From assembly GCA_000469685.2 (NCBI GenBank), contig LS997563.1, positions 865,369-929,368 on the forward strand: a DNA stretch of 64,000 nucleotides. The letters run 5' to 3'. Shown here piece by piece: positions 1 to 10,642 of the stretch; within the stretch, counting starts at the first letter, position 1; each line of letters opens with the position of its first letter. The notes beneath the pieces are model-generated. The model was not told the origin of the DNA and did no database searches. It was given only the letters and a program-made list of their open reading frames with translations. This DNA comes from Haemonchus contortus (lineage: Eukaryota > Nematoda > Chromadorea > Rhabditida > Trichostrongylidae). A program made the translations under genes and the position numbers.

Positions 1-3000
1 ACTTGGATTGACTGTACACATCACGATGACATTGACTTTTAGGCTCTTTTCCTTGTGCCAGTGTCATAGCATAGGCCTGATTTGCATTGCGATTACTAGC
101 CTTGAGCGGGTTACTGAGTCCCCTGAGCACTTCCTCGAGTATCGACTTGGAAATGATGAAATAAAGGTTTTCCTCCTCTCAACTGCATTGAAACATTGCA
201 CAATGCATTGAAAGGCATTGCTCGCTTCACAAATGAAACAGTGCAGTGGAGATGTGCTCTTAGTTATGCCAAGTAGACGCTATTATACGACGACTTATCG
301 AAGGCGACTTTTCCCTTGTTTCTTGGCCTGCCTTCAGGACCTGTAACGACATAGCTTGCAGCTAGTACTGCAACATAAACGTTAGAATTCGCTTATCTGC
401 TAGAAACGACTATTTTTTGGAATTCTCGAGAAAAAAGAATGTGAGAATCTGACGGCTACCATGAAGAGCTTTCATGAGTAAATGCAAAAATTCCCATCAT
501 TTCCTTACCAATCAGGCATTTTCTAAAATGATCGCTCTGTCCAAATGCATGTTTTCGCTTCGAAAACGAAATCACCGACAATAATATTAACTTTTTTCGT
601 TGTTAGCACTTTGTGATAGCACTTTGTTGGCAGCATCCTGCGATAAGATTTCCAAGGTACGGCTTGTAGGTAAATATAGCTGAAGTGAAAAGGAACGGAA
701 CGGTAACGAAGAGAACATTTTGGAAATAAATCGGAGTCCCAATCGAACCCACGAACGCACTGTTTCAAATTTAAAGCCTCTAATTTTGATCGATCACATC
801 TTATGCTTCATTCAATTAGATCAGATCAGATTCATCAAGACGCCCTGCTTCTCGATTATCAAGAATAGTTGACTCCACTCTCTTTATCAGAAAATTAACA
901 TTTATCTCTACCACAAGCGCTAAGCGCGTTTCTTAGCTTCTTGCATACTATGGGACATTCTTGCAAACGATCGTAGATTGAAACGAGACGAACTCTTTTC
1001 ACATTTTTCATTTTTAGACAATAATTTTTGGATTGACATATCTATGTCCTGGGTCCATGTAGGCAACTATGACGAAGATTGTCAAGTAATACTTATGTCT
1101 TTTGCAAAGCATAGTGGAAAATGTTCATACATACAGCAGTTCAATTCTATGTCATTGTCGTAATACGGTCTGCTCGTTATATTAGGTTTCATTTAGATGT
1201 AATGTTCTTCCTAAAAAATATTTTTCAATTTTATTTTGGCTGATGAATAGCTAGACGAGGAAAACCGACTTTTACGTGCAACCGAGAAACGGAATTTACT
1301 ACCACTGAACAGTCTCCGGTCAGCACGCAGTGTGAGCAAAGATTGACTGAAATCAACAGACGACGTCAGCGGCTAAGTGTTCACTGGAACCCTTTAACTT
1401 CGTATAACTCGTTATTGTTCGTGGGTCAGCATTGCTGGTTTGGTTTTGCGGCCTCGAAACCGTCACCAATAGGAGATCAAATGTGTGGATTTTCATACAA
1501 GATGACGAAAGCTTTGTGGGTGCAATCACTTATTCTTGCTCGGTCAAAATATGGAATCCAGTAGAGAAGGGACAGGGTCAGCTGTATAACCACGGAAGAA
1601 GACATGAAGCCGCAGGATGTGGTTATTTCTTTTCGAGGCTCAACTTGAAAATCTCAAGTTTCTATGACAAAGCGAAGTAGCAAGGATAACCGCCCTCATA
1701 CCGGTATGCCTGTACTAGAGTTATCCAACATTCTACTGGCTCGAAATCATTAGTTTTTATGAAGTTGATGAAGTCAATGCCCGAATTAGGTAAAAGAAAT
1801 CATACCGTGTCCACCAACATTTGAAGTCAGACTTTTTTCTTGCTAGCATTGAAATTGCCTAATTCGAAGACAAGCTTTTGGAATGTTAAATTATCCAGAG
1901 CTAACCTATCAGTCAGAAGAATTTTCACCTACCTCTAGGGTGTTTGCCAATGTCATGCGCGCTGCTACGAAGCGGAGAGTGAGTGTCATATGTGAAATAA
2001 GGTGAACAAGTCTTGATCATAGTAGCGTCTTTCATCTCTCTGAAGTCGGTCACGTGTTACTACCTCCGTTCAAGCCATTGAGCCGAGTGTGCACAGCATC
2101 TTGAAGAAACTGATCGGTAAATTCTAGATCCTTCTAGAATTTTCACTCACTGACTTCTATCCTATCTATCTGTATCACCAGACAGAATGGAAAATGTTAC
2201 TGGAGTGTTATAAGTAGTAATCGACAAATGTTCACTTGTGCGGCTGACGACAACACTAAAAGGGCCGTCGACGAATTACGGAACCGGTATATCAGTGCTG
2301 ATATGCGCCGTCAATTCTCCCAGAAGTCACGTAAGCTCGACGAACGTTTACGTGACTTTCGCAAAGATACAGTCTCACCACGCCCATTGCAATCATCTGG
2401 ACTGCTACATAAGGCCTCCCCAATAGAAGATGCATTCGTTGACAATGTATTCTTACCCATCAGCACCACATCGACAGACTTCTTTGTAATAATTACGTAC
2501 CGCAGCCTGGCAACTCTCTCCACTTTGCTCCGACAATGTATGCCGTTGAGGCTGATGTCGAGGCTTTCAATCTCCGAGTTCTCTCTTGTTTTAACCTCGG
2601 CATTCGTTTACGTTGTTAGAATTCTTCTTCCGTTCGAAGTTCTAAAAGGAATACTTTATTAAGTTAACCGCCTAATGTTTCGACGTGATCGTCGTCTTCA
2701 AGAGCCCTAAACGCAATTCGAGATGTTTTACAATATCGATAGCGTTCGACTCTTGGGTTTCGGTCGTTTTTTGCTTGAAGTCAAACGCTATCGCACATGG
2801 TAAAACATTTCGAATTGCGTTTAGGCCTCTGAAGACGACGTTTACGTCAAAACGTTAGGCCGTTAATTCAGTGTGTAAGTATTCTACCAAAAAAGCTCGA
2901 ACGGCAGAAGAATTCTAACCATGTAAACTGAGATCTCAGTTTTCCTTTCTACGATTAAAGTTCTGGAAATCATCAACAGTGGTAGAAAAGTAGCAGAAGA

Positions 3001-3391
3001 TAGTTGTGGAAGTAAGCAATAGAGGAAGAACATGATGGCATTAAAAACCTTCACTAGCAAAGTATGTTTTCACCTTTGTGATTCTCAGACTATTCGGTCC
3101 TCTTCCCTGTTATTTATGGTACATTATTCATTCTTTCGTCTCTACAAATCGAATTTTCTGAATGGCAATGAAACCATTCGACTAATCTTTCCCACTCTTC
3201 GCTCTTCCTTCCACCGTGTGTTCTCCTCATACTGGGTTCCGTTTTACTAATTCCATCTTTATCAGTACCATCCGATCGATCTCAGCGTCGTCTGATGATC
3301 GATAGGCTACACCCATTGCGTCACGCCATTTTTTCCAGTCGAATAGTGATTGCAATTCTGAAATTGCTGCGACACGATCACATACATACAA
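1..3391. other. Left flank without a resolvable gene
   Basis: No complete gene model could be built here. Two short open segments have splice-like borders on the + strand. One is 404-479 (AG before, GTAAAT after). The other is 1018-1085 (acceptor TTTTTAG, donor GTAATA), which encodes a GNYDEDCQ-containing peptide resembling the Gly-x-Tyr-x-x-Cys part of the nematode NRF extracellular domain. They could be 5' exons of the acyltransferase gene that follows, but their phases do not join directly. An open frame at 2228-2440 is rich in charged residues and unrecognised. The rest is AT-rich and holds one foldback repeat. Confidence 0.4.
2607..2929. repeat. Palindromic foldback element (MITE-like)
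   Basis: The two halves are inverted copies of each other. The outer arms are GTTAGAATTCTTCTTCCGTT at 2615 and its near-complement ending at 2919. The inner arms contain TAAACGCAATTCGA, which reappears inverted at about 2809-2823. The hairpin is about 320 bp with an AT-rich centre. It has no coding capacity. The target duplication is not clear. Confidence 0.75.
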
Positions 3392-6300
3392 ATGGTGGTG
3401 GTAGACCTGTATCGCGAGATTCGAGTTCCAGTTCTACCGAATGAGACCTGCCTGATGTCCAGCGTTCAGCAACTCATCTCTGAAGACTATGTCTGGGCTA
3501 TGGTCCCTATCGTCTTGTGGATTTCCACTGTAGGTTCATGAGTACGAGTATATAAACTTGAAATGAGAATTAAAAAGTTTCTGACCACAAAAACAGGTCC
3601 AAACGTTCTGACTTATGGGAATGTCTTCAGGTGATCTACGGCACATTCAACGCCGCCTCCGTTTTCTCGTCATTGAGCCTTCGTCGATCGTTTAAAGAGC
3701 TGACGATGGAACGTCATTCACAGCTGGACGTGCTGGACGTGTTTCGAGTGGTTGCCATCATTTGGGTGATAGTCAATCATACCGGTAGCGAAGGACGAGT
3801 CGATATTCTTGATCGGTTACCCTCAGCTGAGAAGTTCAAGGTAAACAGCCAATCTGATTTACGGTGAAATGGACACTTATTTTCGTGTAATACTTCTGAC
3901 TGCGAGTGAGTTCACAAAATTAAAAAAATCGTCATGTTCTCCATGGACCCTAAAAAACTGTTACTTAATTAACCCATTGCGTACCGCGTGCTGCACGTGG
4001 TGAAGCACGCTCTCTGCCTCTGCGCGCCCGCATTTTCGTCCAAAATCACTCTAGAGTTTTGACAAAGTTCAAACAGCCCATACTTTGCGATTCGCTGAAA
4101 CAACCGCTATGTGTGGCTGAGTGCTGCATGCCGTAAACCAAGTCGCCCGCGTCATTTTTGAAGGAAACGCCCTGCACATGCGGCAGCTAGCGCAAAACAC
4201 TGCGGTACGCAATGGGTTAAAATAAGCCCACGAATAAATCGGTATGTCGCCACTTGCATCGTAATCTCTAGTACTGCATATTGCGTCATCAAAACCTGAC
4301 TTTTGAGCGATCGCTGACAAAGTTTCGTGAAGCCTCCGTCTCATAGTGAAAACCTTTCCACAAGTACATCAAATCCATTTATGACAAGTTCGTTGAATGA
4401 AACTCGTGGTGAGCTTGTTCCCGTAAACCTAAATTGTCCAGAACGGCAGAATTACAGGCGACAGTATTAGAACATTAATGATAGGTGACTGAACTAGACC
4501 CCGTCCACAGGGGCGGAGGATGAGCAAAAATTGTCTAATTGGAGCCAGACCGCTCACATTTGGTAGGACCACGCATGACACTATGAAGGTACCGGTGATG
4601 GACCTCAGGACTAGACTCCGTGGAGCGTGCGTGAAAATTTTTATTTGGGTACAGATTGATAGGAGTGCAGATGACACCATGGCAGTTCTGACCGTAGGTA
4701 GCGCGACAGTACTCCTCCCGCAGGGGGCGGGGCGTGCACGGGAATCGATAATCTGGCTATAGAGCTGATTGCAGGCGGCAGTATGGAACCGTTGATGGTA
4801 GGTGGTACGCCTAAGCTGCCCTCTGTAGGCGGACATTCCGCACAAATTGTTCACAAAAAGGTGGAGAGCCTGACCTTAAGCGGGTGATCCCACTTGTCAG
4901 AGTACATGTTAAAGTTTAATGCAGTACAACTGTAACAAATGCGATTCTCCGAAAGTACATGCAACTGACGCACTATCTCACACGCATTCTCCAATTTCGA
5001 CTCCCGGATCGATATCCACCCAGGCCAAGCAAACCTTTCATCTCTGTGAGGACTTCCGGATCGAGATCCTCCTAGGCCAGGCAAACCTTCCACCCCTCCG
5101 GGTTAGCTGGGACCAGACTCGTCTGTGAGGATAAAAACACTGACTTGTACATCGGCTGGCCACCGCAAGTCATGTATGGGCCACGTACGCATTCATTACG
5201 CCACTTCAATTCTGAATGGAAGTCAAATGCGGGGGCATCTTTTAGAGGGGATTGATTACGGCAAAACTTTATCCTCTGTAACCTGGCTGCACCTAAACTT
5301 TTTCCAAAATATTACATAGAATAATTTTGCGATTATCATCTAATTTTAAATCCATTTTAAATAAATTCCCATTTTTCATCTCACCTTAACTAAAATCTAA
5401 GGTAAAGTTTAGTTCAGGATGTACCACTTTTCCATCGTAAGCGCCAGAGCACAAAGACGAAGAGGTAGCCAACTTTGAAAGTCCATAATGATGCTTAGGA
5501 TTTTTTATGGCCTAGAAAATAGTTTTTCCTTTCTAAACCTTAGAAGAGATGGAGCACCGGGGTGAGTGACCCAATTGCATGTTTAAATCTTAACCCATCT
5601 CGTTTTTTGCACAAAGTTGCCATCCCACTTACTCCCACGCTCCTCCTCTCTAAAGGCTTGTATAAAAACTATATTCCCCTGGCTAAAAAACAGCACAGAT
5701 TAGCGAAGCCGGCTACACATCCTCTCTGCGCTCCAGTGCTTAGTTTCGGGGACGAAATATGGTTACTCCCCGAATTTTATTTTCTCCAGATTTCCCTATT
5801 CTTTTATATCGACCTGTGCACTTCGTGGCAGTACACACAAGCAAACAGATTGAAGAAGGGGATTTTATGTGTAGTTTTTCGTCGATAACCGGATGCTTAT
5901 AGTTTATTCTGACCATAGTGACCAGTGGATTTGCGATTTTCAGGAATCCGTGCACAATAATCCAATATTTGGTGCGCTGCTTGGCAATTCTGCCCTTGGT
6001 GTCGAGATCTTCCTCGTGCTCTCTGGGCTGTTATGCGCCCGGTCATGGCTGAGGAGAGCGGATCAACCGTTTATGAGACACTACACGACATTCCTCATAA
6101 GGCGTGTGCTTCGACTGATTCCATCGGTTATCTTCTTCATCTACATAGTAGCTGGTCCTATCACGAAAAACTTTTTGCCAAGGTGAGTACCGTGGAAGTC
6201 AGTTATTGATATGAGCGGAAACCCAGGAAGATCTCAAGAGTGATGCTTTTTTGATAATTGGCGCTGTCCATTTCCTGTATGCAAACCGATGTCCATTACG

Positions 6301-7977
6301 ATAACCTCGGTGCAGTTGTGGTTGCGAAGAGGTTGACGCTTTTCCAAAATTCTAACATCCTTACATCCAAGTTGTATAAGTACTTAATGAGCGACAGCTA
6401 TGTTAGAAAGCTGAAAACAATCCCAATTTTACTCCCCAATTTCCAGATTCCACTCGACCATGATCTCCGCATGTGGCGCTACAGGAATCGCTGCTCATCT
6501 TACTTTCCTCGGCAATTGGCAATCTACCCCCACTTGCTTAGGATATTTGTGGTATCTCGGATTGGATATGCAACTATATATCATGGCTCCATTTCTTCTG
6601 CACACACTTTACAAACGACCTGTTGCGGGAAAACTATTATGTGCAGTGTTAATCGTATTGTCAATGATCATGCGAGCAGGCTACTGTACCGCGTATGGTG
6701 TCTGCCACAAAAGTGATGTAGACATACCGGTGAGTAAATGCGCTAGGGTATGCTGGCTGTTCAGAAACGCCAACACCAGCTGCGTTTTTACGAACGGATA
6801 CAGTTGCTTTCGAAATTTTCATCATTTCAGTTCATTTCGTACCCAGGACAAGACCCTGCAACGTTAGCCAGCATCTATGCTGGTTTGTGGGAAATGTATG
6901 GTCGACCTTACACCAAATGTGGACCATTCATACTCGGACTGCTGCTCGGGACTGCAACTACGAGCATGAAGCCCAGTTTGAGTCGCCACAAGTCACGTTG
7001 TATCGCCAGCGCCTTCTTTGCGCTCTGCATAGCTGTGATCTATGCAATTCTGCCGCAGTACTGGTACGGCGACTATCTGAAACGCTACAATTTGTATTAC
7101 ACTGCGACTTTTCGAACAGTTTTTGCCATTGGTATATGTGGAATGATCCGGGCATTCGTTTTGCGGTTAGAAAGGTTAGTACCAGTTCTTGCCCTTTTAA
7201 CTTGATGTTACATAGGATTTACGAACATCTCCGTCTTCCGAAACACAACAGACTAAAGACCAGACCCAGACGTAAATGAAAACAAAGTCGTTTGAATTGT
7301 AGATAGTAACGTGAGATTCGCCGGGAATCATGACTTTGTGGCCCTTTATACAGATTGATAAAGACCACCTTCATGTAGAATACAACGCACTGGACGTAAC
7401 TCTGATAATAGATCGCTCCCTAAATTTGGAAAATACAAATAAAAAGAGAAACAACGTGGAACATGTCGGAAATTGGTTACATGACATTCCATTTCAACAC
7501 TAGGTAGCAGAAAGGCGCGCGGGAGCGCTCAATGAATGAACTGAGTTTAGGCTACTTCCTTTTAGGGCTCCTCTTTTCAAAAATCGAAATGCTAGATTCG
7601 GAACTTTGTAATATACATGAATTTCCTGTTGAGGCATTGAAATATGATAAGCTTTTTCCAGCAAATCAACTTCAGTCGTATGGTCAATACTGGCTCGCCT
7701 CACCTACAACACCTATCTCCTTCATATGCCTGTCATATACCTCTTCAACTACTCGCAGTATCTTCAACAGGCCGACGGCGCTACAGAACTGGTAGTGGTC
7801 GTTCCTTTCGTGGCTCTGTTAAGTTTTGCTGCCTCTGCGGTGTTCTACTTCTTTGTTGAGGCTCCTATCGGATACGTAACTTCTTATTGGGTAGAGCGAA
7901 TAGATAGCAATCTGGTGCGTTTCTCCAATAACTTCAAAATAACATTGAGGAACGCTCTTTCTCGTTTCGCACTTTGA
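3392..7977 (+). CDS. Acyltransferase-3 family multi-pass membrane protein (OAC/NRF-6 type)
   Basis: Six exons join in frame: 3392-3529, 3631-3840, 5944-6182, 6447-6729, 6831-7174 and 7662-7977 (TGA). They total 509 codons. Family features seen: LDVLDVFRVVAIIWVIVNHT at the first transmembrane helix, where the nearby His is the usual catalytic residue; LLGNSALGVEIFLVLSGLL; an RRVLRLIPSV segment; and the terminal WSILARLTYNTYLLHMPVIY and YFFVEAPIGY motifs. Such proteins are predicted O-acyltransferases with about ten membrane spans; nematodes have many, including NRF-6 and RHY-1. The first exon (VLPNETCLMSSVQQLIS) resembles the end of the extracellular NRF domain, so exons upstream of 3392 are probably missing. 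The ATG at 3392 is simply the first in frame after a TGA at 3359. Intron 2 (2.1 kb) carries four different repeats. Substrate unknown. Confidence 0.85.
3973..4216. mobile_element. piggyBac-like MITE, TTAA-flanked (copy 1)
   Basis: A TTAA lies directly outside each end (3969-3972 and 4217-4220). The ends are CCCATTGCGTACCGC and its inverse GCGGTACGCAATGGG. TTAA target duplication with CCC-starting termini is the hallmark of the piggyBac superfamily. At 244 bp it is non-autonomous and has no transposase. It lies in intron 2 of the acyltransferase gene. A second, longer element with related ends is at 61750-62160. Confidence 0.8.
4490..4845 (+). repeat. Degenerate tandem part of dispersed repeat DR1
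   Basis: A roughly 103-bp unit recurs about four times. Landmarks GGCGGAGGA, GTGGAGCGTGCG, GGGCGGGGCGTGC and TGTAGGCGGAC lie at about 4513, 4619, 4722 and 4824, interleaved with TTTGGTAGGA and GATGGTAGGTGG-type motifs. The same words occur in other DR1 copies (8.6, 15.4, 20.3, 22.9, 39.8 and 46.8 kb). Non-coding; origin unknown. Confidence 0.6.
4958..5225 (+). repeat. tRNA-derived SINE, copy A
   Basis: This block matches the reverse strand of 62566-62800 over its whole length. Shared words include ACTATCTCACACGCAT-like, CCCGGATCGATATCCACCC, ACCAGACTCGTCTG and CATTCATTACGCCAC. The other copy has an A-box-like TAGTGGCAAGGGACG and a B-box-like GGGTTAGAATCCC, suggesting a pol III, tRNA-like head. 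In this copy the GGATCGA..CAGGCCA..GCAAACCTT segment is duplicated in tandem (about 5010-5095). Confidence 0.6.
5509..5683. repeat. Inverted-repeat element GGAGCACCGGGGTGAGTGA family, copy 1
   Basis: Left arm GGAGCACCGGGGTGAGTGA (5551) is mirrored by CACTTACTCCCACGCTCC, flanked outward by inverted GCC..AATAGTTTTT / AAAACTATATTCCCCTGGC. Related copies are at about 56860-57020 and 63076-63250. It is a short, non-coding MITE-like repeat in intron 2 of the acyltransferase gene. Confidence 0.6.
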
Positions 7978-8549
7978 TCTTTGCTCTCTTCACTGAAGTG
8001 GATTGCTATTCAGTCTGTCTAGTGAGTAATGATCTACAGTTAAAGTCCGGTAGTTAGACGTTCCTACCACGGCCGAGACTCTATTAGTAACACCGTGACT
8101 GTGGAAGCATAATTGCATGTACATATACAGACTCCGATCCGGTTGTATTTCTATTTTTTTTTTGTATTTTGTTCCTCATTGTTTGAAACTGTCATTTAAT
8201 GATAGTGTCTCCGACACGAAAAAAAAGTAAAGAACACGGTTTGATATCGTAAAACACGGTGTGACCGTAAACATACGAAGTCGTGACTCTTTGAAATTTT
8301 TTTGCTCCGTCATTGTGCATGAACGAAGATGAATGAAAAGATAAGGTTTTGGCTTCGATTCACTGTATGGGGGCGCCATTTGGTTTCTGAGCGGGTGGTT
8401 CGTCAGCTCGTACATGCCTCATGTGAAGGTCTATGCATCCTCTGGGTGTGCGAACCTCTGCACGATTGAGGTCACTTCGCATCTCGGCTCTAGTCGGTCT
8501 TGCATAGGTGTTAAAACTATTTCATTATGCTATCTGCATATCCTACTTA

Positions 8550-8870
8550 TCATAATCCGCTAAGTGTGTCTGTTGATGTGATTGTGTGTGTGTATGTGTG
8601 TGCGTGTGTGTGTAAGTGTGTATTTGTCTGACCGGAAATCCATAACTCCTATCCCACTGGACAGGAGTTATGAATGACAGGAGCGGACCTTGCCTGTAGA
8701 GGGTAGGTGCGCGAAATGTGTGAGCGAAAATTAATAGCCCCTGATCCCGTTAACCTAGAGCGATCAAATTACGTAGAAGCATAGGAGACAGGATGGGAAC
8801 ACCTATGGTAAGTGGCAGGACAAGTCTCTGTCCGCGGGCGGAGCGTACGTAAAATGAGCGTAACGTCAGT
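8550..8870 (+). repeat. Dispersed repeat DR1 copy with TG microsatellite head
   Basis: Starts at CCGCTAAGTGTGTCTG, followed by a (TG)n tract (about 8581-8627). The DR1 body follows: GACCGGAAATCCATAACTCC, then GGACAGG and GGGAACACCTATGG. The same order (CGCTAAG, TG tract, CCGGAA, CATAACTC, TGGTAGGAGT) is seen at 20195 and, inverted, at 46490-46610. Confidence 0.6.
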
Positions 8871-9203
8871 GAATTTGCACTATCAAGTTGAAAAAAGGGG
8901 GAAATTAACCAACTTAATAAAACACACATGAGATGAGCAAAACTCCGCTCATGACAGGCGGAAGCCCACGAAGTGTGGGCGTGTGTTTACCGAAAATCCT
9001 TACCTTCTGTTTTATTGTATCGGAGCATCCAAATGTGAAAGGGATGTAGGTGACGGGATATTTTTCATGGAGGAGTGCCCGCCTAACGCCGGGCAAGCCG
9101 ACTGGTCGATAGTAAGCGAGTAAAAGATGAAACCTTGAAGAGAATGGTAACAATAAGAAGGTAAAGCAACATGAGGAAATTATGATTTACACCGGAAAAA
9201 ACT

Positions 9204-9273
9204 GGCTTCTTTCATAGTCCACTATTTGGCCCCCGACCGGTCGCGAGCCAAATCGTGGACTATGAAAGCAGCC
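9204..9273. repeat. HP-family foldback element, shortest copy
   Basis: A 70-bp hairpin with ends GGCTTCTTTCATAGTCCAC and GTGGACTATGAAAGCAGCC, a near-perfect inverted pair. The loop contains GACCGGTCGCGAG. This is the minimal member of the GGCTGCTTTCATAGTCC family (other copies at 20.5, 25.1, 37.5, 40.2 and 60.7 kb). Confidence 0.75.
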
Positions 9274-10149
9274 AGAAAGTAAGATTATAGATTGTATTCA
9301 TGTAAATCGCAGAAGAATAACTATATACATAACAAGCAAAAACGTTTGAGTAAATTTAGTTGTCTATTACAAGTTTTTTTTTCTTTCTTATGTAATGTAC
9401 ACTATACATTGCTTTGCCTTCATTTAGTAACGGTAACAGAACTTTTGATTTTAATGAGTTCAGCTGTTGTGCACGGAAATTACAAAGCCAATGGCACACA
9501 TACTTCACTTGCTTGAAATCATTTATTTCGAAATGCTTCACTTTACTACCCTTACTGTCCTCCCCGTTCAGGACAGACATCAATTTGAAATCAGTCCCCC
9601 CACTGTCTCATGGAGGTGCGAGGTAACATTTAGAAGTAATATTGCACACCATCTCCATTTATTCACCTTTTACTAGCTTATTATAAACCATATGGTGAAC
9701 ATAATACTTAGTTGCGGGATTTTTGGTACGTGGAAACATAATGGCTTCAACGTATCAAAGTTTCCCCATTCAGCCTCCGTTGCTAAGTTCCCATCTCTTG
9801 CAATCGTCGTAAACAAGTTTTTGCCTTGCGTAATTAACCGTAACCTTTCGGGCTCGTAATTTTTTTTTCAATTCTTATCAAAGGTAATCGTAAATGCAAA
9901 ACAATTAAGCACCCTCAAGACACGCACACGAACCAACCGGCTAAGGTCGCCTGTAGCATGAATTTCTCCCGAGGTGATTCCTTTTCGTGCAATGGCCGTA
10001 CAGCCAGGGAAAATGTTCAGATAATCTTAAATAGGCTCTATCACATTGGGATGGAGGGTGTAGGCGGACGGAGGGGAGAAGGGAACGTCCGTGCAATGAG
10101 TGCAGAAGTTGAACAGGACCCCGCTCATGGCGAATGGGATACGCACTAA

Positions 10150-10240
10150 ATGTGTTGGTGTGTGTATGTTGTGTGTGTAGTGCATGGGTATGTGTGTTTG
10201 TGTGTGAGAGAGTGTGTGTGTGTGTGTGTGTGTGGGTTGC
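10150..10240 (+). repeat. TG-rich microsatellite in a DR1 fragment
   Basis: An imperfect GTGTGT array opened by TGTGTTGGTG and closed by GGTTGCGTGTTCGGAATTCC, the position where other DR1 copies have GACCGGAATTTC. It is probably an old DR1 5' end with expanded TG repeats. Confidence 0.6.
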
Positions 10241-10642
10241 GTGTTCGGAATTCCATAATTGCTGTTCTCCATAACCGGTCCGATTATAAAGGGCTGCAGA
10301 CGGTGGACCGATTTTAACTCGCAAATGAGAGTGAACCACAAAATCAGCGAAACTGACCCATGCAGTTCACCACTCCATGAGGAAGGCCGTGTGAAGTTTG
10401 GTAGTGCTGTTCGTTATAGGCGTGCTGCAAGTCACAGCCTGTGACGGCTATACTAATATGGTTGCTTCCGTTTCTTTGAAAAAATGGCCCTGGAAAGGAA
10501 CAAAGTTTCGGCGAGCAAACTTCATCCACGTATCCGTGACCGTCTAACGAACACTGTGAAGAATTGCTGTTCGAACCTCGTTGATTATTATCTCAATTCA
10601 TCCCTCGTTGTAGGTCACCGCAGAGCAGTTTTGCTCTACAAT

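Larger units (their letters stand above)
7978..10642. other. Intergenic region with repeats
   Basis: No convincing exon was found. It follows the acyltransferase stop and holds a DR1 copy, a hairpin element and two TG microsatellites, listed separately. Segment 9040-9120 carries GCCGGGCAAGCCGACTGGT, a word also found near 15670 and, inverted, near 22470. Segment 9290-9940 is plain AT-rich sequence. Confidence 0.5.

Noticed and set aside
2228..2662. A 144-codon + frame with a charged N-terminal third
   Set aside because: It runs into the foldback element at 2607, contains no recognised motif, and has no convincing splice borders. The order of any NRF-domain pieces would also be wrong.
10150..10240. 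TG array as a possible telomere-like or CRISPR-like repeat
   Set aside because: Nematode telomeres are TTAGGC; there are no spacers; it is a plain dinucleotide microsatellite at a DR1 end.
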